From the NCBI GenBank assembly GCA_903899705.1, contig CAIUKQ010000102.1:1-41740 (forward strand): a DNA stretch of 41,740 bases, in the 5' to 3' direction. The notes beneath the pieces were generated by a model that saw only the letters and a program-made list of their open reading frames with translations, was not told where the DNA came from and made no database searches. The stretch comes from an uncultured beta proteobacterium. Lineage in GTDB: Bacteria > Pseudomonadota > Gammaproteobacteria > Burkholderiales > SG8-39. This document shows positions 28,279 through 38,156 of this stretch, piece by piece. The position numbers were made by a program, and so were the translations under genes. The first letter of the stretch is position 1. Each line of letters starts with the position of its first letter.

Positions 28279-29274
28279 ATGAAGACCTCACCCAACCTGC
28301 CAGGATCCCTTCTTGCCCTGTCCGCGCTGACCGTCGCGCTTGCGGCCCCGTTCGCCGCGGCGCAGACTTTTCCGACCAAGCCCATCCGCATCATCGTGCC
28401 CTATGCGGCCGGCGGCCTGGTTGAACTGATGGCCCGCTCCGTCGGGCCCTTCCTCACCGACTCCATGGGGCAACCGGTGGTCGTGGAAACCCGCCCCGGC
28501 GGCAGCGCCATCATCGGCATGCAGGCCTGCGCCACCGCGGCGCCGGACGGGCATACGCTGTGCCTCGCCGTCGCCGACGCCCTGTCCTACAACCCCGCGC
28601 TGTTCTCCGACCTGCCCTTCAACCCCGACACGGATTTCGCGCCGGTTATCAACATGGGGTTGTCCAACAACCTCCTGGTCGCCAATGCCAAGGCACCGTT
28701 TTCCAATTACAAGGAAATGATCGCCCAGGCCAAGGCCAATCCCGGAAAACTGAACTGGGCCACCTGGGGGCCGGCAAGCCTGCCCGACCTGTACCTCCAG
28801 TGGATCAAGCGCGCAACCGGCGTCGATATCGCGGGCATCCCCTACAAGGGTGCCGGACAGGCCAATCCCGCAGTGATTTCGGGTGAAGCCGACATCACCT
28901 ACATGGGCTTTGGTGTCACCGCGCCGCTGATCAAGGCCGGCAAACTCAAGCCCATCGTCGCGGTGGGCACGCGCCGTTCGAGTTTCATGCCGTCGCTGAG
29001 CACACTGGGCGAGGAAGGCGGCGATCCGGGACTGCAGGGCTATTTTGCGATGTACGCTCCCGGCAAGACGCCCAAACCCATCGTTGAAAAACTGAATGCC
29101 GAACTGGCTCACGCCATCCGCACGCCCAAGATGCTGGAGTTCTACAAGACCTATACCCTGGAGCACGTGGACAACACCGCCGAACAATTCGCGCAGTATT
29201 CCCGAGCCGACCGCGAAAATGCCATCAAGGTATTCCGCAGCATCGGCATCAAACCATCCAAGGCCCCCGAATAA
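28279..29274 (+). CDS. Bug/TctC family substrate-binding protein
   Basis: [69 protein letters not shown] upstream of ATG 28279. Confidence 0.93.
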   Translation: MKTSPNLPGSLLALSALTVALAAPFAAAQTFPTKPIRIIVPYAAGGLVELMARSVGPFLTDSMGQPVVVETRPGGSAIIGMQACATAAPDGHTLCLAVADALSYNPALFSDLPFNPDTDFAPVINMGLSNNLLVANAKAPFSNYKEMIAQAKANPGKLNWATWGPASLPDLYLQWIKRATGVDIAGIPYKGAGQANPAVISGEADITYMGFGVTAPLIKAGKLKPIVAVGTRRSSFMPSLSTLGEEGGDPGLQGYFAMYAPGKTPKPIVEKLNAELAHAIRTPKMLEFYKTYTLEHVDNTAEQFAQYSRADRENAIKVFRSIGIKPSKAPE

Positions 29275-29277
29275 AAA

Positions 29278-29298
29278 AACCGGGGTACGTCCCCGGTT
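29278..29298. terminator. Hairpin AACCGGGG-TACGT-CCCCGGTT
   Basis: 8-bp perfect stem preceded by an A-run (U-run in the opposite orientation). Confidence 0.6.
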
Positions 29299-29313
29299 CA
29301 GTATCGGAAACAA

Positions 29314-29342
29314 AAAAGGCCGCTGTGATCCAGCGGCCTTTT
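29314..29342. terminator. Bidirectional rho-independent terminator AAAAGGCCGCTG-TGATC-CAGCGGCCTTTT
   Basis: 12-bp perfect stem with 5' A-run and 3' T-run between convergent genes ending at 29274 (+) and 29372 (-). Confidence 0.85.
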
Positions 29343-29371
29343 GATTCGGGAACAATTCCCTCGCAAAATCC

Positions 29372-30376
29372 CTATACCAGCGCGCCGACCTTCTTGTCCT
29401 GGCCGATGCCGAGGCGCTTGTGCGAGGCGTTGATGCCCATGATTTCACGGGCTTCATCGGGCGTGGCGATTTCGCGTCCCAGGGCCTGTGCAATCTCGAC
29501 GATCTTCTTCACCGCCTGCGCCGAGCTCTGTATCTTGTCTTCGCGGTGCGGATAGACAAACACCGTGTCCTCCATGCCGACACGGACCATGTCAAATCCC
29601 AGCATGATGGCCATGGTCGAGAACGGCATCCAGTTGCGTCCGCCCGCACACACACCCTTCACGGCCTTGGACGGGAACGTCTGCTGCATGGTCATCATGT
29701 AGATGTAATTCCACGGATCCGGGCCGATGGGCGAGCCGTGTGAATAGCCGTGGAAACCGGTCATGATGTTCATGAGGGGCGGATCCTTGGCAATGCCGGT
29801 ATCGATCAGCCAGTCAATCACGTCCTTGGTGCCCTGGTAGCTGGTCGACTGGTACTCCGGTCGCACGCCATGGTCTTCCAGGTACTTCACCTGGTCGGTC
29901 AGCGTCTTCTGCGTGATCGAGTAGGTGAATTTCTCGGAAAAGCCGGTGGTCTGGATCAAGAGCACCGCCGACTGCATGTACGCAGGGCCCGCCTCGGTCA
30001 GCAGGTCCACGCAGGGCTTGATCAGGTCCACGCCCTGCGCGCTGTAATCAGCGTAGGGAATCACCGAGGTCACGATGTCCGGGCACTGGTCGAGCACGCG
30101 GGCGATGGTTTCCTTCATCACCTTCGGGTCCTTGCTGGGCAGGCCGTTCTTTTCACGCGCATGCGCGTGCCACACCGAGGCGCCCGCCTTGTAGGCCTCC
30201 ACCACCGATTTGACGTTCTCCTCCATCGTGTAGGGCTGCCCGGGGTTCTGCTCGCGGTTGGTAAATGATCCCGTCGGCGCGACGTTGATGATGAGCTTCT
30301 TCGCCATCGTCTTGTGCGGCGCCTCGCGATGCAGGCTGGTCAGGATTCCAGAATAAAGTTCCTTGATGTCGGCCAT
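29372..30376 (-). CDS. DUF849 / beta-keto acid cleavage enzyme (BKACE) family protein
   Basis: KLIINVAPTGSFTNREQNPGQPYTMEENVKSVVEAYKAGASVWHAHAREKNG typical of the family. Start at MADIKELYSG. Confidence 0.85.
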   Translation of the reverse strand: MADIKELYSGILTSLHREAPHKTMAKKLIINVAPTGSFTNREQNPGQPYTMEENVKSVVEAYKAGASVWHAHAREKNGLPSKDPKVMKETIARVLDQCPDIVTSVIPYADYSAQGVDLIKPCVDLLTEAGPAYMQSAVLLIQTTGFSEKFTYSITQKTLTDQVKYLEDHGVRPEYQSTSYQGTKDVIDWLIDTGIAKDPPLMNIMTGFHGYSHGSPIGPDPWNYIYMMTMQQTFPSKAVKGVCAGGRNWMPFSTMAIMLGFDMVRVGMEDTVFVYPHREDKIQSSAQAVKKIVEIAQALGREIATPDEAREIMGINASHKRLGIGQDKKVGALV

Positions 30377-30475
30377 GGTCTGCTCCCTGTATTGATCTTG
30401 AAACGAAATTATAGGCTTGAGCCGCACATTCACGCAGAACCGGATGCCGCCTGCGCGGCACGGCGAAAGTCTCGC

Positions 30476-30880
30476 CTATGCAATGCCCTCGGAGGGCTTG
30501 TCATAGGTCAGTTCCACCATGATGCCGGCCGGATCACGCACGAATATCTGGTAAATGGGCGATGCCGGCACGACCGCCTCGTCGAATTTCAAACCCAGCG
30601 CGCGAAGTCGCTCCCGCTGTTGCGCGAACCCCGTTGACCGGAAGGAAATATGGTCCAGTTGCCCGGATGCCGGCGCCTTGTCGCCAAGCTGCGTGTCGTA
30701 ATCCGTTCCCACAAGATGAACCACGGGCTTGTCACCGGCATAAAGCCAGTTGCCGGGAAAATCAAACGGCGGACGAAAGCCGTCATGCAGATCCAGCGCA
30801 TCGGCGTAGAAGCGCACGACCTTGCCCAGATCGGCGGTTCTGACATGAATGGTGAAATGGTCGATGAATTGCAGTCCCAC
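30476..30880 (-). CDS. VOC/glyoxalase family protein
   Basis: FIDHFTIHVRTADLGKVVRFYADALDLHDGFRPPFDFPGNWLY, QLDHISFRSTGF, QIFVRDPAGIMVELTYD. Confidence 0.88.
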   Translation of the reverse strand: MGLQFIDHFTIHVRTADLGKVVRFYADALDLHDGFRPPFDFPGNWLYAGDKPVVHLVGTDYDTQLGDKAPASGQLDHISFRSTGFAQQRERLRALGLKFDEAVVPASPIYQIFVRDPAGIMVELTYDKPSEGIA

Positions 30881-30996
30881 GGGTCGTCTCCTTTGTTCCT
30901 GCGCCCAGTCTACAGCCCCTCGCCGAAACGCTCCAGCCCGCCCCTCTCAGCCGCCCGGACATTTCACGTCCGCCGCTTTGGTAGTAAATTCCCGCC

Positions 30997-31461
30997 ATGA
31001 CGATATTCCTGCTCATCCTGCATGGACTGCTCGCCGTGGCCCTTCTTGGTGCAATCACCCATCAGGCCATTGCCGCATGGTTTCCCGCCGGCCAATCTGC
31101 GGATTCCTTCGTGGACCGCGCCCGCCGCGTCTCCGCGCCCGCCTACACCGGTGCCATCGTCGTCCTCTACCTTCTTACCATGGCGTTGGGTGCCTTCATC
31201 TACGCTGAATACCGCGTCAGCATCCGCATCGTGCTCGAACAACTGGAAGCCCGGGCCGTCAATGGCTCTTTTGAACTGAAGGAACACTTTGCCGCCATTG
31301 GCCTTGGCATGCTCCCGGCCTACTGGTTTTACTGGCGCCGCCCGCTCAACCCCGGCCACGCCCGCATCCGCGCCGCGTTGACGCTGGTGCTGGCGTTCAT
31401 TGTCTGGTGGGCCTTTCTGGTCGGGCATGTGGTCAACAACATCCGCGGATTCGAGGCGTGA
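30997..31461 (+). CDS. Uncharacterised multi-TM membrane protein (about 4 TM) with conserved-looking His residues
   Basis: MTIFLLILHGLLAVALLGAITHQAIAAWF...FELKEHFAAIGLGMLPAYWFYWR...VGHVVNNIRGFEA. Confidence 0.65.
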   Translation: MTIFLLILHGLLAVALLGAITHQAIAAWFPAGQSADSFVDRARRVSAPAYTGAIVVLYLLTMALGAFIYAEYRVSIRIVLEQLEARAVNGSFELKEHFAAIGLGMLPAYWFYWRRPLNPGHARIRAALTLVLAFIVWWAFLVGHVVNNIRGFEA

Positions 31462-31467
31462 CCCGCC

Positions 31468-31803
31468 ATGGCTGAGCCATCGCGTTACAGCGCATTTCCC
31501 GCGGCATTTACGATTGCTTTCGCAATCGCCTACGCCATTGCAGTAGACCGCAATCTCGCCCTGTTCACCTACCATCCGGCCATTGGCGAATGGGGATTGG
31601 GCGTGCAGGCCCCCATGGATGGACCGGCAATGTACTGGTACGGCTGGCTGGCCACCGCCGGCCTTACTGCCCTTTTCACCGGCCTTGCCGCATGCCTTGT
31701 ACCGCATCGCGCCCCGCGATTCCTGAATCACTGGGTCTGGGTGGTCCCGGTCGGTGCCCTGCTCTTTTTCGCCTGGCTGCTGCGGGGATTCTTTTTTCGA
31801 TAG
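31468..31803 (+). CDS. Uncharacterised small membrane protein (about 3 TM)
   Basis: 111 aa, hydrophobic, 6 bp after the preceding gene. Confidence 0.6.
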   Translation: MAEPSRYSAFPAAFTIAFAIAYAIAVDRNLALFTYHPAIGEWGLGVQAPMDGPAMYWYGWLATAGLTALFTGLAACLVPHRAPRFLNHWVWVVPVGALLFFAWLLRGFFFR

Positions 31804-31810
31804 GCATTCG

Positions 31811-32206
31811 ATGCGAATCAAAACAATCCTGTTTCCGGCACTGTTCGCCGCGTTGCAACTCACCTCCTTTACCGCGACCGCCGGAGATGATGCCGACGCA
31901 CACGATGAAACCGGGCCCCGGCTTTTTGGCTTCATCAGGGACTCCAACGGCAAGGCTGTATCCGGCGCCAAAGTCACGGCAACCATCAAGGGTTTCGGCG
32001 CATTGGTTGCACGCAGTAATGCCACGGGCGCCTACCGGGTTCCGGTGCCGGGCCTGGGGCAGCAGGTGCAAGCCGCCGGCGTTTCCGTCTCCTGCGAAAA
32101 GGAGGGATACACCCAATCGCGCGTCATCACACGCACGCCTCCCAACAGGAAACCCCTGACCGCGCTGGAAGTGGATTGCCGCCTGCAGGCCGTCAAGGGC
32201 AAATGA
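31811..32206 (+). CDS. Secreted carboxypeptidase-regulatory-like domain protein
   Basis: Signal peptide MRIKTILFPALFAALQLTSFTATAG then LFGFIRDSNGKAVSGAKVTATIKGFG...SNATGAYRVPVPG. Start 31811 (ORF track 31754). Confidence 0.65.
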   Translation: MRIKTILFPALFAALQLTSFTATAGDDADAHDETGPRLFGFIRDSNGKAVSGAKVTATIKGFGALVARSNATGAYRVPVPGLGQQVQAAGVSVSCEKEGYTQSRVITRTPPNRKPLTALEVDCRLQAVKGK

Positions 32207-33201
32207 GCCGGCGCGGCCTGCGCCGCATCACGCTGGCCCTCTGCCTGCTCGCCGCCGGGCACTGCGCGGCCCAGCCCTCCCCGATTCGCCTGCGCTATGG
32301 CCAGACGCTATCGGCGGTACGCAGCATTTTTTCCCTCCCCGTCACGGTGGCCCAGCGCGAGGGGCTCTTCCTGCGCGAAGGCCTGGATTTTCAGCTGGTG
32401 GTGCCGATCCCAGGCGGCGCGGACAGGATGATCGATGCCCTGCATGACGACACCGTGGACATCACCCATGTCGCAACGCCCTTTCTCATTCGCGCCGCGC
32501 TGGCGGGTTCGGATGCGGTCGCCATTGCCGCGGAATTCAACAACCCCATCTACAGCCTGGTGGCCGGGCCGGGCATCAAGACCTATGCAGATCTCAAAGG
32601 CAGGCTGCTCGGCCTCGCCGATGAAGCAGGTTCGATAACGGTATCGACGCGCAAGCTTCTCAAAGCCCATGGCATTGAGGCAAAAGATTTCCGTTTCAGA
32701 ACCATCGACGGAACGCCCTCGCGCTTCAACTGCCTCACCAGGGGCGAATGCGCCGCCGTCCCCCTGGGGCAGCCGCAGGATCTGCAGGCGCTCGCCCAGG
32801 GCTACCGCCTGCTGGGTTCCTCGCTCGAGGTGATGCCGGAATTGGTATACACCGTCACGGCGGTGCGCCGCTCATGGGCCGCAACCCACCGCGACGTGCT
32901 GCTGCGCTATGTGCGCGCGCTCGCGGCTTCATTCGCGTTCATCCGCGATCCGGCCAGGCGTCAGGAGGTCATACAGGCCATCGTACAAAGCAACAACGTC
33001 GGCTCAGATATCGCGGCGCGGGTCCTTGCGCTTTATTTCGAACCGGAGCGCCGGGTGCTGCCGCAACGCGGTGAAATTGACATGAAGGGCCTCGCCGAAG
33101 TGATCACCTTCATGGGCGAAGCAGGATTGCTGAAGACGCCGCTGCCGGCGGCCGGTCGTTTTGTCGACCTTCAGTATCTTCGTGCCATTGGCGCAAACTG
33201 A
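32203..33201 (+). CDS. ABC-type substrate-binding protein, NMT1/THI5-like (SsuA/TauA-like fold)
   Basis: SIFSLPVTVAQREGLFLREGLDFQLVVPIPGGADRMIDALHDDTVDITHVATPF, YADLKGRLLGLADEAGSITVSTRKLLKAHGIEAKDF. ATGA overlap with the previous gene. Confidence 0.8.
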   Translation: MSRRGLRRITLALCLLAAGHCAAQPSPIRLRYGQTLSAVRSIFSLPVTVAQREGLFLREGLDFQLVVPIPGGADRMIDALHDDTVDITHVATPFLIRAALAGSDAVAIAAEFNNPIYSLVAGPGIKTYADLKGRLLGLADEAGSITVSTRKLLKAHGIEAKDFRFRTIDGTPSRFNCLTRGECAAVPLGQPQDLQALAQGYRLLGSSLEVMPELVYTVTAVRRSWAATHRDVLLRYVRALAASFAFIRDPARRQEVIQAIVQSNNVGSDIAARVLALYFEPERRVLPQRGEIDMKGLAEVITFMGEAGLLKTPLPAAGRFVDLQYLRAIGAN

Positions 33202-33213
33202 TTGCGCGCGCAA

Positions 33214-34026
33214 TCAGCGGGCGCAGCGAAACCCGATGTTGTGATGGCCCGAACGCGGCGCGCGCGACAGATTCTGCCCGCGATTCGTCGTGCTGATTCC
33301 TTCCGCCGGCCAGTCGTGGCTGCCGCCGCGGGTGGAACGGACTTCAGGGCTGTCCAGGCTTTCCCGCCCGTCATCGCTGCGATAAGGATAATCGCGGTAA
33401 ATGCTGGACACCCACTGCCAGACATTGCCCGCCATGTCGAGCACGCCATAGGGGCTGGCTCCCTTAGGAAGGGTGCCAACGGGAACGGTTGCGTTGTAGC
33501 CCACCCCGAAGCGCGCACGGGTGTTGTCCGGGGGCGCCGCTCCCCAGGGGTACTTGCGACCGTCGACTCCGCGCGCGGCCTTTTCCCATTCAGCCTCGGT
33601 GGGAAGGCGCTTTCCCACCCACGAGCAATATTCACGTGCTCCGCGCCAGCTCACCTCCACCACGGGATGCTGCTCGTAACCGGGATCCGAAACCCAGGGG
33701 CCGTCAACACGACGTATGCGCGCGTCGTGATCGTTCATGTCGAAGTAGCCCGCGAGGCTGGGTCCGCGCGGTGCCCGCGGTCCGCGCGCATTCAGGAATT
33801 CGGTGAACTGCGCATTGGTGACAGGCGTGCGGTCGATAAAAAACGTCGGCAGATTGACCTCATGCACCGGGCGCTCGTCGGCGTGGCCGGTGTCACTGCC
33901 CATGCGAAACAGTCCGCCGGGAATTTCGATCATTGGGGTGGGATCCGTCGCCAGCGAACCACCCGCAAGCCCCAACAAGCCCGACAGCGCAAACAACCGG
34001 AGGACGCGGTGAATTTGTTTCGGCAA
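33214..34026 (-). CDS. FGE-sulfatase (SUMF1-like) domain protein, secreted
   Basis: MIEIPGGLFRMGSDTGHADERPVHEVNLPTFFIDRTPVTNAQFTEFL, RLPTEAEWEKAARGVDGRKYPWG, GNVWQWVSS, GHHNIGFRCAR. Probable TTG start at 34026 giving a signal peptide; ORF-track start 34230 overlaps the upstream gene. Confidence 0.82.
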   Translation of the reverse strand: MPKQIHRVLRLFALSGLLGLAGGSLATDPTPMIEIPGGLFRMGSDTGHADERPVHEVNLPTFFIDRTPVTNAQFTEFLNARGPRAPRGPSLAGYFDMNDHDARIRRVDGPWVSDPGYEQHPVVEVSWRGAREYCSWVGKRLPTEAEWEKAARGVDGRKYPWGAAPPDNTRARFGVGYNATVPVGTLPKGASPYGVLDMAGNVWQWVSSIYRDYPYRSDDGRESLDSPEVRSTRGGSHDWPAEGISTTNRGQNLSRAPRSGHHNIGFRCAR

Positions 34027-34198
34027 AACGCGCCTCAGAGTACGGGAGGTCCGTGTTTCGGTGTTCGCTGCTTCCCTGAAAGACACTGGCCAAGCCTTCA
34101 ATTTGCGGGTGACAATTAAATGGCTTATGACAAGGCCTGTCAATCTGCTAGCGCGCTCTTCGCCAGAGAGGGGTGCGGGTGCAAGGCATTTGTCAGGT

Positions 34199-35272
34199 TC
34201 ACGCCGTTTCTCCGGTCGTGTCCCCGGCAAACGCGGGCATCACCTCTTTGGCAAAAAGCTCAACGGAACGCCGTGTCTGTTCATAGGGCAAATCACCGAA
34301 CGTGAATACGCCCACGAAATGATTCGCGCCGGTCAGGTCCACCACTTTCGAAAGATTTTTTCGAACACTCTCGGGAGAACCGCAAAGAAACCGCCCCTCG
34401 GCGACAAACTGCTCGAACGTCGGACGCCCGGCGAAGTGGCTTGCCTGCCCGATATCCAGATAGCGGCGCGTGTAGTTTTCATTGAATTGCATGTAGGCCA
34501 CCCGCGCCTGCTCAAAGGCTTTCGCATCCGTCTCCGCCACATGCACGTGCGTTGTGAATCCGATCACGGTTTCCGCAACATGGGCGTTGAGGCGACCGGC
34601 ATCGTTGCGATGCGCCTCGTACTCGCGGCGGAAAAGTTTCAGCATCTCCGCGGCGCGATCCAGCGTGGGTGAATTCAGCAGGCTCACGACAAAATTGAAA
34701 CCATGGCCCGCCACCCGCGGTATGGATTCGGCATTGGAGGTCGGATACCAGATCGGCGGATACGGCTTCTGGAATGGACTGAACCGGGTGGCAACGTTAT
34801 CGTAGGGATGGAAGGGTCCGGGACCATTGAACCGCCCGTCGCGAAACGCGCCCAGCAACAGATTGAAGATTTCGTCATAGCGCGCCTTTGACTCCTCGCG
34901 CGGCACACCATGCCGCAGGCTCTCGTGCGGCGAGGCGCCGCGCGACAGGCCCATCTCGAGGCGCCCCTTGCTGATGTGATCGAGCATGCACAACTCTTCG
35001 TAGAGCCGCAGCGGATCGTAAATCGGCAGCACCCACGACAGCGCCCCCAGACGGATTTTCTCCGTGCGCTGCGCCGCAGCCGCGAGAAAAACGGTGGGTG
35101 ATGGCGTGATGGAGAGCGACGTTCCGTGGTGCTCGGCCAGCATGTAGGCGTAAAAACCCAGATCGTCGGCGAACTCCAAAAGGCGCAGGCGCTCGTCATA
35201 GGTATCGGCATAACTGCGGCCGGACTCATCCAGCCAGTCGAACAGGGAAAAACGGATTGCTTGCTTGCTCAT
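34199..35272 (-). CDS. Luciferase-like monooxygenase (LLM class flavin-dependent oxidoreductase)
   Basis: LRLLEFADDLGFYAYMLAEHHGTSLSITPSPTVFLAAAAQRTEKIRLGALSWVLPIYDPLRLYEELCMLDHISKGRLEMGLSRGASPHE. Confidence 0.92.
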   Translation of the reverse strand: MSKQAIRFSLFDWLDESGRSYADTYDERLRLLEFADDLGFYAYMLAEHHGTSLSITPSPTVFLAAAAQRTEKIRLGALSWVLPIYDPLRLYEELCMLDHISKGRLEMGLSRGASPHESLRHGVPREESKARYDEIFNLLLGAFRDGRFNGPGPFHPYDNVATRFSPFQKPYPPIWYPTSNAESIPRVAGHGFNFVVSLLNSPTLDRAAEMLKLFRREYEAHRNDAGRLNAHVAETVIGFTTHVHVAETDAKAFEQARVAYMQFNENYTRRYLDIGQASHFAGRPTFEQFVAEGRFLCGSPESVRKNLSKVVDLTGANHFVGVFTFGDLPYEQTRRSVELFAKEVMPAFAGDTTGETA

Positions 35273-35363
35273 ACGCCCACCTTTAATAAAAATATGTTGT
35301 TTTTCAATTAGTTATGATTGCACGGCTTTGAATCGTAGCCCCGATCGCCGATGCACGCCACAA

Positions 35364-35963
35364 CTACCTTGGCGGTATCACCCACAGATACAGGTTGCGT
35401 TCGACATTGTTGGAGCGAAGGTGAACGGTCTCCTGCGGCGTCCAGTCCTCCATGTCGTGGTAGTGCGAGACCACTCGCGTGCCCGGGAGCAGTTCAAGCA
35501 ACAGCCTTGGTCGCAACTTCATGTTCACCCCCGGCCACAGAAACAGCATCACCACGCTTGCACCGACAATTTCCGTCTCGAACAGGTCTTCATTTCGAAT
35601 CTCGATGCGGTCCGCCACGCCGGCCTTGGCCGCATTGGCGGCAGCCGCCGCCGTGCGTTTGGGATCGATGTCCACGCACACGCCGCGCGCACCGAATTCG
35701 CGAACCGCCGCGATCGGAATCCGCCCGTCGCCGCAGCCAAGGTCATAGACCACATCGCCTCTGCCCACTTTTGCCAGGCGCAACATCGCCCGCACCACCG
35801 CCATGTCCGAGGGTTCAAACGCCACATCCGGCGCGCGAAGGGGACGCTCTGCGGCTGTAGCGCCGAGCGAAAACCATGACCATGCAATGATGGCGACGAA
35901 AAACGCCCTTGATGAAGCGCATATGCCGCCCGGCAAGGCGCGAAACCCTATTCCATCGTCCAC
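35364..35963 (-). CDS. Class I SAM-dependent methyltransferase with N-terminal hydrophobic segment
   Basis: VYDLGCGDGRIPIAAVREFGARGVCVDIDP motif I. Probable GTG start near 35963 (VDDGIGFRALPGGICASSRAFFVAIIAWSW). Confidence 0.75.
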   Translation of the reverse strand: MDDGIGFRALPGGICASSRAFFVAIIAWSWFSLGATAAERPLRAPDVAFEPSDMAVVRAMLRLAKVGRGDVVYDLGCGDGRIPIAAVREFGARGVCVDIDPKRTAAAAANAAKAGVADRIEIRNEDLFETEIVGASVVMLFLWPGVNMKLRPRLLLELLPGTRVVSHYHDMEDWTPQETVHLRSNNVERNLYLWVIPPR

Positions 35964-36130
35964 TTGTACTGCCGGACCAGATTCGCAACGCGCTCCCGGT
36001 CCGCCTTGATCAGTGCCGCAAACTGCTCGGGCTTGCCCACATTCGGCTCGGTGATGAGGTCGGCAGGAAACGCCGCGAAGGAGCAAGCCGATGACATCAA
36101 CAGTGTCATTGCAAGAAAAATCCGGGTCAT
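35948..36130 (-). CDS. Micro-ORF: signal peptide fused to a Bug/TctC-like C-terminal segment
   Basis: MTRIFLAMTLLMSSACSFAAFPADLITEPNVGKPEQFAALIKADRERVANLVRQYKWTME; AGGAGG upstream of ATG 36130. C-terminal half resembles PEEFGALIRDRREFFGKLLRDYNVPKQ of the Bug protein at 14925-15908. Confidence 0.5.
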   Translation of the reverse strand: MTRIFLAMTLLMSSACSFAAFPADLITEPNVGKPEQFAALIKADRERVANLVRQYKWTME

Positions 36131-36213
36131 GATGGCCTCCTGTTTCCTCAATGCATCTATCCTCAATGCGTCCAGCTTACCGCGACTTCATCGTGAACAC
36201 CGGAGCCTGCGGC

Positions 36214-36924
36214 TCAGCCATTGCCGAAGAAACGCGACCGCAACGGATCGGCCACCCCGGCTTCGGCAAATCCGCGCTGGCGCAACTGGCAGGAATCGCA
36301 ACCGCCGCAGGGCTCCCCCGACAGCCCCGGGTCGTAGCAACTGCTGGTCAGGGCGTAGTCGACGCCGAGTTCAAGTCCGCGTTGGATGATCTGCGCCTTG
36401 TTCATCGCCATCAGCGGCGCATGGATCTTCAGCTTCTGCGTCCCCTCCACGCCGGCGCGGGTGGCAAGGTTCGCCATCGCCTCGTAGGCGCTGATGTAAT
36501 CCGGCCGGCAATCGGGGTAACCCGAATAATCCAGCGCGTTGACGCCGATAAAAATATCAGTCGCACCCTGCACTTCCGCATAGGCCAGCGCGAAGGATAG
36601 AAAGATGGTGTTTCTCGCAGGCACATAAGTGATCGGAATGCCCTCCTCCATCGATGCGAGTTCGCGCTCCTTGGGCACCGCGATATCCGCGGTCAGGGCC
36701 GAGCCGCCGAACTTGCGCAGGTCAAAATCGATCACCACATGCGGCACCGGCCCGTTGCGCCCGGCAATCTTCTTCGCGCATTCGAGCTCATAGGCATGCC
36801 GCTGCCCGTAACGAAAACTGATGGCGCTGGTCTCATAGCCTTCGTGCCGCGCTATCGCCAGCACCGTGGCCGAATCCAGACCGCCCGAAAGAAGTACGAC
36901 CGCGCGACGGCTCATCGCACTCAT
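36214..36924 (-). CDS. queC: 7-cyano-7-deazaguanine synthase
   Basis: [47 protein letters not shown]; Zn-binding [24 protein letters not shown]. Confidence 0.95.
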   Translation of the reverse strand: MSAMSRRAVVLLSGGLDSATVLAIARHEGYETSAISFRYGQRHAYELECAKKIAGRNGPVPHVVIDFDLRKFGGSALTADIAVPKERELASMEEGIPITYVPARNTIFLSFALAYAEVQGATDIFIGVNALDYSGYPDCRPDYISAYEAMANLATRAGVEGTQKLKIHAPLMAMNKAQIIQRGLELGVDYALTSSCYDPGLSGEPCGGCDSCQLRQRGFAEAGVADPLRSRFFGNG

Positions 36925-37985
36925 CGCCGCAACCTCTCCGCCATCCAGTCACCGGTCAGCGGCCGGAACTTGTAGCTGATGTTGAAGCACACATGGTTGC
37001 CGTCGGCATAGGTGACAAATTCCACCGGCCCGCCCGCGGATTTCGCAAGGCGTTCCCCTTCGGAGGGCGGCACCAGTTTGTCATTGCCGCCGAACACGAT
37101 GAGCAGCGGGCAGCGGATGTTCTTCGCCACACCGTCGAGCGTGAGTGTCTTGGCCACCGCATCGGCCTCGGCCTGCGTCTTGGCATGGGCGCGCGCGCGA
37201 AAAACCTGCCTGGAGACCTCCGGCATCTGCGCAATCACCGGCGCGAAGTCGAAGGGACCGCAATTGGCGATGCAGGCTTTCAGTCTCGGCTCGCCCGCCG
37301 CCGCCAGCGGCGCGTAGAAGGCACCAAGGCTTTGCCCGACGATGCCCACGGCGTCCGCGTCGACATCGTTGCGCTTCTCCAGCACATCGATCACCGCGCC
37401 GATGGCTCGCCCCCAGTCGGTGCTGATCGGCATCAGGAACGAAGTCTCACCCTGCCCGGGACCATCGAGGGTCAATGTCGCAAGTCCCCGCTTGATGAAG
37501 GCATCGGTCCATGCATGCAGTTCCTCTTTGCAGGCATCAAGCCCCGGCAGCACGATGGCCACCGGCGGCTTTGCCACGCCCTTGGGTACCCGCAGCCAGC
37601 CGAACATCTGCGCGCCGTTGAAGGGAATGACCAACCGCTGCATCGGCGGATCACAATCCGGCGCCGCCAGCGTGTAGCAGCGCAGCATGTTGTCGTGCGC
37701 CAAACGAAACTCCTCGGGCGGATTCGCGAACAGGTGCTTGCCGTAGTGGTAATAGATCGCCGCGCGCAGGTAGCTCTCCGACGCGGTCACCTTGTGTCCT
37801 TTGACTGCGGCCTCGGCCGCGTGGTTCTCGTGGAGCTTTGCCTCCTCCGACCAGATGCGGCACCAGTCCGACCACTGCTCGATGGTGGTCATCATGCGCT
37901 GCAGGTCATTGGGGTCGACGCCGGTTGCGACGTAGCGTGGAATGAAATGCGAAAAAATCAGATCCACCATCGGATCACGGGACAT
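36921..37985 (-). CDS. Alpha/beta hydrolase (FrsA / DUF1100-like C-C hydrolase type)
   Basis: [39 protein letters not shown], nucleophile [37 protein letters not shown]. Start at [11 protein letters not shown] (37985). Confidence 0.85.
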   Translation of the reverse strand: MSRDPMVDLIFSHFIPRYVATGVDPNDLQRMMTTIEQWSDWCRIWSEEAKLHENHAAEAAVKGHKVTASESYLRAAIYYHYGKHLFANPPEEFRLAHDNMLRCYTLAAPDCDPPMQRLVIPFNGAQMFGWLRVPKGVAKPPVAIVLPGLDACKEELHAWTDAFIKRGLATLTLDGPGQGETSFLMPISTDWGRAIGAVIDVLEKRNDVDADAVGIVGQSLGAFYAPLAAAGEPRLKACIANCGPFDFAPVIAQMPEVSRQVFRARAHAKTQAEADAVAKTLTLDGVAKNIRCPLLIVFGGNDKLVPPSEGERLAKSAGGPVEFVTYADGNHVCFNISYKFRPLTGDWMAERLRR

Positions 37986-38156
37986 ATTGTTCTCCTTGAT
38001 TGAGGCTGCGAATTTGAGGCTGCGTATGCCGGTTCGAACGTGTCGCCGAATGCCGTCATCCGCACGGCGGCCATGCGATTCCACTATGATTGCCCGCGGT
38101 CGATCTACGCGAAGCGGCAACATAGCCGGCAGGCGAATTTCATCGGGGGAAGCGGG

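Noticed and set aside
28288-29493. 401-aa minus-strand ORF
   Set aside because: Antisense to a clear Bug gene and runs through the terminators.
36993-38003. 336-aa plus-strand ORF
   Set aside because: Antisense to the alpha/beta hydrolase gene.
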